From the NCBI GenBank assembly GCA_030039575.1, contig JASHVH010000139.1, forward strand, positions 1 through 5,179: 5,179 nucleotides of DNA, in the 5' to 3' direction. Below are positions 1 to 5,179 of this stretch, piece after piece. Numbering within the stretch: position 1 is the stretch's first letter; each line of letters begins with the position of its first letter. The DNA comes from Acidimicrobiales bacterium. Its GTDB lineage: Bacteria; Actinomycetota; Acidimicrobiia; Acidimicrobiales; Palsa-688. The notes beneath the pieces were generated by a model. The model saw only the letters and a list, made by a program, of their open reading frames with translations, did not search any database and had not been told where the DNA came from. The position numbers were made by a program, and so were the translations under genes.

Positions 1-546
1 GAAGTGAGCGTCGCCTCCGAGGGTGGCGCGACGAGTACGCCTCGCCTTGGCGCCCGGAGTTGTGCGCTTGGGCCCGGGGGCCCCGGCAGCGAGGCTCACC
101 GCCAGATTTCCGTAGCGGCGCGACAAACGAAGGCTCTGGGAATCAGGGGAACAAAAGAGCAGGTCGCAACGTGCGTTGGCGGGCGCCGTCCCTCGCAGGG
201 GGTCGTCACATTAGCACGCCATCGCCCCACTTCCAGCTCGACTTGAACGCGTTGGCCGAACGAGAGATGCTTCTAGCCCATGACGATGATGGGCGAGTTG
301 GTCCCGTTCACCGACGCTGGGGTAATGGCACCTATCGAGGAGCTCGCTCAGGCCGCGCGGCCGCGGGGCTTCGTTGCCAGCCACAGCGGACGGCCTCTGT
401 CATCGTGCCAGTCTGATAACGGTGGGCGGACGCTCGGACAGCACAGGCGAAGATGCGCCGGCTGAGAGTGACCTAATGAACTCGACGAGGTGGGGGAAAT
501 CTTGGTGAGCCCGATGGCCACCACGGCCCAAAAGTACCCATAGACC
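1..546. other. Stretch without a convincing gene, upstream of the phosphatase
   Basis: Open frames exist on both strands here, but their translations are rich in Arg, Gly, Pro and Ser, show no recognisable domain, and overlap one another, as expected for chance frames in GC-rich DNA. I see no tRNA-like T-loop, no rRNA segment and no clear terminator. The frame starting at ATG 280 contains VPFTDAGVMAPIEELAQAA, which vaguely recalls the helix region of STAS anti-anti-sigma proteins. It has a stop codon just upstream and no good family match in the rest, so I do not call a gene. The last 60 bases contain a purine-rich run and a short frame, described separately. The promoter of the phosphatase presumably lies in this stretch, but I could not place one. 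Confidence 0.5.
505..543 (+). other. Short leader-like frame ending 3 nt before the phosphatase start
   Basis: A 12-codon frame reads from GTG 505 (VSPMATTAQKYP) to TAG 541-543. It is in the same frame as the phosphatase, whose GTG begins at 547. A purine-rich run at 486-499, containing GAGGT and GGGGGAAA, sits at a good Shine-Dalgarno distance from GTG 505. No such run lies in front of GTG 547. Two readings are possible: a leader peptide whose termination lets ribosomes restart at 547, or the original N-terminus of the phosphatase cut off by a nonsense change or sequence error. The sequence cannot decide between them. Confidence 0.35.
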
Positions 547-2037
547 GTGCCGAGTTCGCTTTCCCGTCGGGTCACCCTGGCTTTCCTGATAAGTGCCCTA
601 CTCGCATTAGTAGCGGGAGGGTTGGGGATCTCGTTCGCAGTGCGGGCCAGTAACTCTTCCCGGTCGGCATTAAGGACGCTTATTCCCGCGGCTGCGACGG
701 CCGACCAACTCTTGGTAAGCGTGGTCGACCAGGAGACGGGTGAACGTGGGTACGTCATTACTGGCGAAGCCCCTTTCCTGCAGCCCTACGAGCTCGGGGT
801 GAAAGAGACCCTGCCGCTGATCGGGCAACTTAAACAGCAGCTCGCCGGGCACAAAATAGCTCTTGCTCTTTTGGCCCAGACGCAGAGCCGGTACGTGACG
901 TGGTTGCGCGGGTTCGCGTTGCCGCAAATCCTTGATGTCGAGACGGGCGACACGGCCGCAGCCGTTTCGGCCGAGAAAACCGGGGATGGGAAGGTCCTGT
1001 TCGACTCTCTCCGCGACACTTTGAGTGCTCTAAGTTTGCGGATAGGCGTGGAACAGCGCCTGCTCACCACTAATGTGCGGGACCTGCAAAGTGACACTGT
1101 GTGGCTGATCGTTGCCATGACAGCACTGGTTTTATTGGGATCCGTCTTCGGGTGGCTCCTGGTGAGGCTTTGGGTCATCCGGCCGATCCAGGTCCTGGAA
1201 ACTGAAGTCAGCCTCGTCGCTGCCGGGCATGTCGAACACCAGATGGAGCGGTCTGGGCCTGATGAGATTTCCGCCCTGGGCAGCAGCGTCGACGTGATGA
1301 GAGAGCGGGTCCTGGAGCAATCCGACGAGATACGTCAGCAACGCTTCATCGCAGAGACATTGCAGAACTCGCTGCTGCCGAGTGTTCTCCCCGCGCCCGA
1401 CGAGTTCGAGATTGCCGCTCGCTACCTGCCCGGGACCGAGGGCGTGGATATCGGCGGTGATTGGTTCAACCTCCGGATTGCCGGAGAAGGGTGCTCGTTT
1501 TTCGCTGTTGGTGACGTCTCGGGTCGCGGCGTCGAAGCGGCCGCGCTCATGGCCTCTCTCCGTTTTGCCATCAATGCCTACGCAGCCGAGGATCCCGAAC
1601 CGGCCAGTGTGCTGAAGCGGCTGGGGCGCCTTATGCAGATCAGCGAAAACGGCCATTTTGCCACCGTCCTTTGCGGGCTCTACGATGGCCGCGGTGGCCA
1701 CATCCAATTGGCCAACGCGGGCCACGTCAGCCCCCTCCTCATCGCCGACGGACGGGCACAGATCGTCCAGACCGAGGTCGGGCCGCCGATCGGTGTCAAC
1801 CATCACGAGTACCCGGCCACGACCATTCCCGTCGTTAGGGGGACAACCTTGGTTGCCTACACGGACGGCTTGGTGGAACGCCGCGATGAGCCCATAACCG
1901 CCAGCATCGAGCGCCTGCGCCAGTTGGCCTCCGTCCCTTTGTCGCCTGACGGCCTCATAGACCACTTGCTGGCGACGCTCGTACCTAGAGGCGCCGATGA
2001 CGATGTGGTCATCCTGGGCGTGAAGTGGGGGAAGTAA
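547..2037 (+). CDS. CHASE3-HAMP-SpoIIE membrane-bound PP2C-type serine/threonine phosphatase
   Basis: This is a 496-residue sensor phosphatase. An N-terminal membrane helix (about 9-32) is followed by an extracytoplasmic CHASE3-like domain (about 36-180) with the hallmark DQETGERGYVITGE at 61-74. A second helix (about 185-210), a HAMP linker (about 207-258), a short coiled segment with LQNSLLPSVLP (272-282), and a SpoIIE/RsbU-type PP2C domain (about 285-495) come next. The expected metal-binding aspartates are visible: D305 in GGDW, D323 in GDVSGRG, D440 in YTDGL, and the DDD at 484-486. The second Asp of the common GGDWYD form is Asn here (GGDWFN). That position also varies in Bacillus SpoIIE, so activity is probably retained. 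By family knowledge such enzymes dephosphorylate STAS anti-anti-sigma proteins and so release a sigma factor; the CHASE3 ligand is unknown. GTG 547 is the first start after an in-frame TAG and leaves just a few residues before helix 1. It lacks a clear Shine-Dalgarno. No anti-sigma or STAS gene is visible nearby. Confidence 0.93.
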   Translation: MPSSLSRRVTLAFLISALLALVAGGLGISFAVRASNSSRSALRTLIPAAATADQLLVSVVDQETGERGYVITGEAPFLQPYELGVKETLPLIGQLKQQLAGHKIALALLAQTQSRYVTWLRGFALPQILDVETGDTAAAVSAEKTGDGKVLFDSLRDTLSALSLRIGVEQRLLTTNVRDLQSDTVWLIVAMTALVLLGSVFGWLLVRLWVIRPIQVLETEVSLVAAGHVEHQMERSGPDEISALGSSVDVMRERVLEQSDEIRQQRFIAETLQNSLLPSVLPAPDEFEIAARYLPGTEGVDIGGDWFNLRIAGEGCSFFAVGDVSGRGVEAAALMASLRFAINAYAAEDPEPASVLKRLGRLMQISENGHFATVLCGLYDGRGGHIQLANAGHVSPLLIADGRAQIVQTEVGPPIGVNHHEYPATTIPVVRGTTLVAYTDGLVERRDEPITASIERLRQLASVPLSPDGLIDHLLATLVPRGADDDVVILGVKWGK

Positions 2038-2071
2038 ATGGACTGAGGCCAGGACGTGGTAGATCTTGGCC

Positions 2072-2290
2072 ATGGACCGGAATATGAAAAAGGTCGCCAT
2101 CGGAGCCTTGGTGGCAATCGAAATGGTTTCATCGTTTTTCGCGTGGCGCGACCTGGCACGCCGGAGCGACGACCAGGTGCGAGGCAACAAGCTCCTTTGG
2201 CGGGTTTTCATGAGCTTGAACCCAGGGAACTCGTTACTCTACTGGGCCATCGGACGGCGGCGCGCTGAGTCTCGTAACAGCTCGCTATAG
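2072..2290 (+). CDS. Small membrane-type protein of unknown function
   Basis: The frame encodes about 72 residues from ATG 2072, or 68 from ATG 2084 (MKKVAIGALV); TTG 2066 is a third option. No start has a strong Shine-Dalgarno, so the start is uncertain. The N-terminus is a basic MKK followed by a hydrophobic stretch (VAIGALVAIEMVSSFFAW), which suggests a membrane helix. A charged segment (RDLARRSDDQVRGNK) follows, then a second moderately hydrophobic part (LLWRVFMSLNPGNSLLYWAIGRRR) with a basic end. The WRDLARR, QVRGNKLLW and final GRRR pattern resembles small actinobacterial membrane proteins related to the phospholipase D nuclease N-terminal (PLDc_N) type, but this is recalled similarity only. 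It begins 34 nt after the phosphatase stop on the same strand, so co-transcription is likely. No specific function can be assigned. Confidence 0.6.
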   Translation: MDRNMKKVAIGALVAIEMVSSFFAWRDLARRSDDQVRGNKLLWRVFMSLNPGNSLLYWAIGRRRAESRNSSL

Positions 2291-2341
2291 ACCGTCGCTT
2301 CCTGCTCCGACGCCGGCATACCCCGGGTCGCACCCAGCCCA

Positions 2342-2528
2342 CAGGACCTGCCAGCTGTCGACGTCTCGCCCTCGCCAGGTTTTAGCCCGGCCGCCGGTTT
2401 GATCTCCGAGACGGACGCAGGGACGATCCTGAAGGTCAGCGGTGACGGGCGGTGACGGGGTCGCCCCGCTCCTGTTCTTCTTCCGCGACAACGAAGGAAA
2501 CCATTTGATGATCGAGGCGGAGCAGTAA
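2342..2528 (+). pseudogene. Frameshifted C-terminal remnant of a VOC/glyoxalase-fold protein
   Basis: The + frame from about 2457 to TAA 2526-2528 reads VAPLLFFFRDNEGNHLMIEAEQ with the start split off (GV, then APLLFFFRDNEGNHLMIEAE). This is the classic end of VOC/glyoxalase-fold proteins (FRDPDGN-hydrophobic-E), including the Glu that is often a metal ligand. Upstream, another frame (2384-2449) reads SPAAGLISETDAGTILKVSG then DG, and runs into TGA at 2453. The two frames meet at a perfect tandem duplication of CGGTGACGGG (2440-2449 and 2450-2459). Removing one copy joins them into one smooth VOC C-terminus. The part before about 2384 matches poorly; QDLPAV at 2342-2359 and RRLALARF in a neighbouring frame may be more of the decayed gene. 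There is no start codon and the N-terminal half is missing, so this is a dead fragment rather than a programmed shift. It belongs to a different VOC subfamily from the intact gene at 3395-3760. Confidence 0.6.
2440..2459 (+). repeat. Perfect 10-bp tandem duplication
   Basis: CGGTGACGGG occurs twice head to tail, at 2440-2449 and 2450-2459. Because 10 is not a multiple of 3, the duplication shifts the reading frame of the VOC remnant that contains it and brings in TGA at 2453. Confidence 0.9.
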
Positions 2529-2630
2529 TACCCGGCGCGTCGGCGAGTGTCACGCTCCATCTGGCACCCGCAGGCCGTTGGCGGATCTCATTGCTCGCAG
2601 GTGCCTGCTAAACGTACAGCGTTTGGACGA

Positions 2631-3194
2631 TTACCGTTTTCGAGCCGCTGCCGCCCACCCGAACTGATTGGTCTTGACCTCGACATTGCCAAAGCCGGCG
2701 GCCTTCAGACGAGCGGGAAGGCCGGCCGGGTCGACCGGGTTGTATGTGTCCCCTTCATGGTGCGCCTCGAGTTCCGGGTTGGCCAGGCTATCTCCGGCGA
2801 CAAAGGCAGCGCCCGGGCGCAAAACACGTGCCACCTCGGCGAAAAGCCGGTCCTGGAGCCCCACACTCGGTACGTGGTGGAGCATGGTGAACGACGTCGC
2901 CCCGCTAAAGCGCCCGTCGGGGAAATCCAAGGCGGTGGCGTCCCCCCTCACTATCATTACGGCGTCATTTCCAGCGAACCGTCCCGCTAGCATCGTGGCC
3001 AGTTGGGGGTCGATTTCGACGGCTGTCACTTTGGGTACCAATTCGGCCAGGACGTCGGTCGTGGCCCCATAGCCGGGGCCGACCTCGAGCACGTCGTCGC
3101 CAAGGTCCACACCCCCGAGCGCCCAGGGAAGGATTTCGTCGCGCACAACGGCTCGCCACTCGTCACTTCCACACAGCTCGTGGTACTCGTTCAT
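2631..3194 (-). CDS. Class I SAM-dependent methyltransferase
   Basis: The protein has 187 residues and a compact methyltransferase domain of the Methyltransf_11/UbiE-like type. Motif I is VLEVGPGYG (35-43), which binds S-adenosylmethionine. The acidic end of strand 2 is VEID (59-62), motif II is GDATALDF (84-91), the post-II region is TMLHHVP (103-109), and EVARVLRPG is at 120-128. The opening MNEYHELCGSDEW followed by ILPWALGGVDLGDDVLEVGPG matches a family of short stand-alone actinobacterial methyltransferases that I recognise by pattern, whose substrate is unknown. Length is normal and the domain is complete. ATG 3194 starts the conserved N-terminus directly; only a weak G-rich run precedes it. 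The gene converges with the + strand genes and lies 200 bp downstream of the VOC gene on the same strand, so it probably has its own promoter. The substrate cannot be inferred. Confidence 0.9.
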   Translation of the reverse strand: MNEYHELCGSDEWRAVVRDEILPWALGGVDLGDDVLEVGPGYGATTDVLAELVPKVTAVEIDPQLATMLAGRFAGNDAVMIVRGDATALDFPDGRFSGATSFTMLHHVPSVGLQDRLFAEVARVLRPGAAFVAGDSLANPELEAHHEGDTYNPVDPAGLPARLKAAGFGNVEVKTNQFGWAAAARKR

Positions 3195-3239
3195 TTCGGG
3201 CCCAGGGCCCCTAGCGTACTTTGTGCAACCGGACTGCTA

Positions 3240-3364
3240 CCGATGTCGGTCCCGGCGCCCCGACGAGGATGCGGCGGCGCCGAGAGCCAACACTTGGGCC
3301 TTAGTCGGGTTGGGAGACCGATGTCAAAGTGGCGAACGCCCCGAAACCGCCGGCACCCGATGTC
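3240..3364 (-). repeat. Three direct copies of GACATCGG upstream of the methyltransferase
   Basis: The 8-mer GACATCGG (- strand; CCGATGTC on +) occurs at 3240-3247, 3318-3325 and 3357-3364. Starts are 78 and 39 bp apart, an exact 2:1 ratio. Two copies share a ninth base (GACATCGGT). I found no further copy when reading the rest of the window. All three lie in the 200-bp gap before the methyltransferase start, and the middle one overlaps a TTGACA box. Direct repeats in such a place are typical of regulator binding sites, but no regulator is identified. Confidence 0.5.
3299..3327 (-). promoter_or_regulatory. Candidate promoter of the methyltransferase gene
   Basis: On the - strand a perfect TTGACA (3322-3327) is followed after 17 bases by CTAAGG (3299-3304), a poor -10 match. 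Transcription would start near 3292, leaving a leader of about 100 nt. The -35 box is good for GC-rich DNA and overlaps a GACATCGG repeat, but the weak -10 keeps this tentative. Confidence 0.3.
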
Positions 3365-3394
3365 ATACGGCCGGGCCAGGACCGGACCGGGCAT

Positions 3395-3760
3395 TCAGGT
3401 GGAGGGGACCTCCACAACGTCAAACTCGTTGCCCTGCGGGTCGGCCATGGTTGCCCAACGGTACCCGCCCTCTTCGACGTCCCGCAGGCGGGTTGCCCCG
3501 AGAGTCATGAGGCGCTCGACTTCTTTGTCGAGCTCAGGGGCAACGAAGTCGACATGGACGCGGTTCTTGGTCTCTTTGGCCTCGGGCACTTTGTGGAACA
3601 TCCACGCTGGGCCCGGCCCCGCGCCGCCATCCAGGCCGATGGCGGCGAAATCTACCGTCGCGCCCGCATCAACCGGGCGATCGAGCACCTCGGACCAGAA
3701 AGTGGCCAGCTTGCCGGCGTCGGCGCAATCCAGGCTGACGGAGAAAAAGCGAACAGCCAT
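3395..3760 (-). CDS. VOC-family glyoxalase-like domain protein
   Basis: This 121-residue single-domain protein fits the Glyoxalase_6-like branch of the vicinal oxygen chelate fold. The N-terminal repeat has VSLDCADAGKLATFWSEVLD (8-27). The second half has NRVHVDFVAPELDKEVERL (66-84), a typical strand-helix pair, and ends with WATMADPQGNEFDVVEVP (102-119), the hallmark DP-GNEF-E motif. H69 and E117 occupy positions that bind metal in active VOC enzymes, whereas the first position is Asp (SLDC) rather than His. Metal binding and catalysis are therefore uncertain. Members of this branch are mostly uncharacterised; dioxygenase, isomerase or resistance roles are all possible. The length is complete. 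ATG 3760 starts the first strand and has a Shine-Dalgarno-like AGAAGGG 9 nt upstream. It stands apart from both neighbours by about 200 bp. Confidence 0.9.
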   Translation of the reverse strand: MAVRFFSVSLDCADAGKLATFWSEVLDRPVDAGATVDFAAIGLDGGAGPGPAWMFHKVPEAKETKNRVHVDFVAPELDKEVERLMTLGATRLRDVEEGGYRWATMADPQGNEFDVVEVPST

Positions 3761-3769
3761 CAGAGTTTT

Positions 3770-3776
3770 CCCTTCT
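3770..3776 (-). promoter_or_regulatory. Ribosome binding site of the VOC gene
   Basis: AGAAGGG on the - strand lies 9 nt before ATG 3760. It is the clearest Shine-Dalgarno-like element in the window and supports that start. Confidence 0.6.
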
Positions 3777-3896
3777 GTTCTGGCCGACCACGGTTAGTCG
3801 ACCATATAAGTCTCCAACCTCCCCCGGCGGGAGAGTCAAGGGCCAGCCAAGCTACCCGAAGGAGCGCCGATCAGAGTGCTCTCCTGGGAAGGGCCC

Positions 3897-3926
3897 GCCA
3901 AGAGGGCTGGTCGAGCGGCTCTTGGC
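3897..3926 (-). terminator. Candidate stem-loop downstream of the wall-anchored protein gene
   Basis: GCCAAGAG (3897-3904) and CTCTTGGC (3919-3926) form a perfect 8-bp inverted repeat around a 14-nt loop. It begins 53 nt after the stop codon of the anchored-protein gene on the - strand and lies before the VOC gene. It has no T-run, so it is not a canonical intrinsic terminator. It could end transcription weakly, protect the 3' end, or be chance. Confidence 0.3.
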
Positions 3927-3978
3927 TCCGCGCTGCGCAGGACGGCGGGACGGTGGCGGGCAATACGGCCATAAGCAG

Positions 3979-5179
3979 CTACGAATTGCGCCGGCGGCCG
4001 ATCGACACGAGCATGAGAGCACCGCCGAACAGCGCTATTACTAAGGCAAACTCTACCATTTCGTCGGCGTTGAACCCTGTGAAAGCGAGGACGGCCGACT
4101 TCGCAGGGCTGGTGGTGGTCGTCGGGTTGGCGGGCGGGTTGGTTGTAGTGGCGTCTGGTGCGGTGGTCGTGGTGGCGTCTGGTGCGGTGGTCGTAGTCGT
4201 CGTCGAACGAGGGGTGGTCGTCGTGGTGGAGGCGGGAGGCGCCCTTGTCGTCACGGCCCGAGAAGGTTCCGGCTTGGCATCGGCGCTCGTGGGTGGTGTG
4301 TTTGTGGTCGTCGTTACGGTGGGGGCAGAGGTCTTCGTGGCCGGCACCGTCGCGGTCGTCGCGGGCAACGTCGTCGCGGGGACCGTGGTCAACGATTTTT
4401 TCGCTGAGTTAGGGGGTTTCTCGGTAGTCGGCACGGGTGCCGTGGTCGCCGGGCCAGGCGGGTTGGTCGTGGTTGGCCTACTCGCCGGTGCTGTCGTTGT
4501 CGAAGGAGCGCCCGAGGTGGTGGGAGCGGGTGTGGCCTGTGGTGCCGTTGTTCGCCCGGGCGTGGTTGGCCCAGTTGTGGTCGGCGGAGAGGTTATGGTC
4601 GTAGTGACGCCCGTCGGTGCGGCGGTCGTGGGGGTGGGCGACGTGTTGGTCGCAGCAGGGGGCACGGTGGTGACTGTCGTCGAGGAGCCCACCGGCGCCG
4701 AAGCCAACACCGTTACAGTCCCCGGCGCGTAGGAGATGGCGTAGTCGGGGCTCACTGCCCCGCTGCAAGTAGACGGATAAGAGCCGGGCGGCGACGTGCT
4801 GGTGGCGGTCGTCGAACAATTCGGCAGGGAGGCGAGCGAACTGGCGCCCTGGCCGAGAACGAAGCCGCTGTAACTCGCTGTTATCAGAGGCACCGTCCCT
4901 CCGTCAGTCATAACGTCGCTCGAGGCTGTGACGGTCAGCGGGGCGGGCTCGACTGAGAGCTGAACGGTGTTGGCGGACGCGGACACGACACTGGTGGCGG
5001 TGCTGGTGAGGTTGGCGCTGACCGTGTACGTGCTTGGCGCCAGGTTGGTGGAGCTCAGACAACTGCTCACGGTTGTCGGGAACGCCAGCTCGCACAGGGC
5101 CGTCGGCGTGGCGTCCGCCAAGAACCCCACCTGGCCGGTGGTAGTGGCAGGTACCCCGCTTTCCGCCAAGATCACGGGC
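3979..5179 (-). CDS. Partial cell-wall-anchored surface protein (Ig-like and MBG domains, Thr/Pro stalk, LAFTG anchor)
   Basis: The frame stays open to the right edge, so the N-terminus and any signal peptide are missing; about 400 residues are seen. Numbering from the GTG at 5175, residues 1-75 look like a bacterial Ig-like repeat (TTTGQVGFL, then APSTYTVSANL). Residues 79-157 resemble an MBG-type domain (LTVTASSD, ASYSGFVLGQG, YAISYAPGTVTV). Cys pairs at 28/39 and 120/137 could form disulfides outside the cell. Residues 160-358 are a low-complexity stalk of Thr, Pro, Ala and Ser, likely extended and possibly O-glycosylated. The end carries LAFTG (363-367), a hydrophobic helix (about 374-392) and GRRRNS. 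This is a sortase sorting signal, and the LAxTG form is that of actinobacterial class E sortases. The inferred role is a wall-attached surface or adhesion protein; no sortase gene is in the window. The GTG at 5175 is probably an internal Val codon. Confidence 0.85.
   Translation of the reverse strand, partial: PVILAESGVPATTTGQVGFLADATPTALCELAFPTTVSSCLSSTNLAPSTYTVSANLTSTATSVVSASANTVQLSVEPAPLTVTASSDVMTDGGTVPLITASYSGFVLGQGASSLASLPNCSTTATSTSPPGSYPSTCSGAVSPDYAISYAPGTVTVLASAPVGSSTTVTTVPPAATNTSPTPTTAAPTGVTTTITSPPTTTGPTTPGRTTAPQATPAPTTSGAPSTTTAPASRPTTTNPPGPATTAPVPTTEKPPNSAKKSLTTVPATTLPATTATVPATKTSAPTVTTTTNTPPTSADAKPEPSRAVTTRAPPASTTTTTPRSTTTTTTAPDATTTTAPDATTTNPPANPTTTTSPAKSAVLAFTGFNADEMVEFALVIALFGGALMLVSIGRRRNS
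4075..4089 (-). other. LAFTG sortase recognition motif
   Basis: These 15 bases encode LAFTG, followed 6 residues later by a hydrophobic helix and an RRR tail. This is the standard three-part order of a wall sorting signal. Cleavage would be expected between Thr and Gly, from family knowledge. Confidence 0.75.
4148..4195 (-). repeat. 24-bp tandem repeat in the Thr/Pro stalk
   Basis: A 24-bp unit at 4148-4171 is repeated at 4172-4195 with one mismatch in the last base. It encodes the 8-residue unit APDATTTT next to the membrane-proximal end of the stalk. In-frame repeats like this can change stalk length by slippage or recombination. Confidence 0.8.

Noticed and set aside
1132..2211. 359-codon - strand open frame antisense to the phosphatase
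   Set aside because: It lies opposite a gene with clear motifs throughout, and its translation is Arg/Asp/His-rich with no recognisable fold. It is a GC-driven shadow.
2285..2560. - strand open frames covering the gap between the convergent genes
   Set aside because: Their translations are Arg/Gly-rich without motifs, while the + strand shows a clear VOC C-terminus in the same place.
2608..2626. Small hairpin (AAACG-tacag-CGTTT) just after the methyltransferase stop, considered as a terminator
   Set aside because: In the methyltransferase transcript only a 5-bp core pairs cleanly, and no T-run follows it.
2547..3072. + strand open frames over the methyltransferase
   Set aside because: The - strand protein carries all methyltransferase motifs in order; the + frames overlap one another and show none.
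3801..3839. TTGACT and TATATG on the - strand ahead of the VOC gene, considered as a promoter
   Set aside because: The gap between the boxes is 25 bases, far from the usual 16-19. The TATATG alone may still be part of a promoter, but no -35 box fits it.
3329..4732. Long + strand open frame rich in Val and Gly, antisense to the anchored-protein gene
   Set aside because: Its Val/Gly-rich part is the complement of Thr/Pro codons in the stalk, and its first third is antisense to the VOC gene. It has no domain of its own.

Overview
The window is GC-rich throughout. It uses GTG starts, carries a membrane-bound PP2C/SpoIIE-type phosphatase, and ends in a cell-wall protein with an LAFTG sorting motif of the class E sortase type. 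Together these point to a Gram-positive, high-GC actinobacterial chromosome, possibly a poorly characterised lineage. No mobile element, phage gene, CRISPR array or RNA gene is visible.

Layout: positions 1-546 hold no convincing gene. They end in a short reading frame (505-543) that closes just before the first confident gene. On the + strand, 547-2037 encodes a CHASE3-HAMP-SpoIIE phosphatase, a sensor that would act through anti-sigma/anti-anti-sigma partners. A small membrane-type protein (2072-2290) follows closely and probably shares its transcript. Positions 2342-2528 look like the broken C-terminal end of a VOC/glyoxalase-fold gene, out of frame because of a perfect 10-bp tandem duplication.

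The rest is on the - strand and converges on the first block. Read in its own direction, it starts with the C-terminal 400 or so residues of an exported, wall-anchored protein (3979 to the right edge): Ig-like domain, MBG-type domain, Thr/Pro-rich stalk, LAFTG, membrane helix and basic tail. Next come an intact VOC/glyoxalase-like protein (3395-3760) and a class I SAM-dependent methyltransferase (2631-3194). The 200-bp gap in front of the methyltransferase carries three copies of the 8-mer GACATCGG, 39 and 78 bp apart, and one overlaps a TTGACA box.

The genes do not form one obvious pathway. The phosphatase and small membrane protein look like a signalling unit, the VOC and methyltransferase genes look like independent single genes, and the anchored protein is a surface structure. 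I see no clearly new multi-gene system. The best leads are the triple repeat, the frameshifted VOC remnant, the leader-like frame ahead of the phosphatase and the wall-anchored stalk protein.
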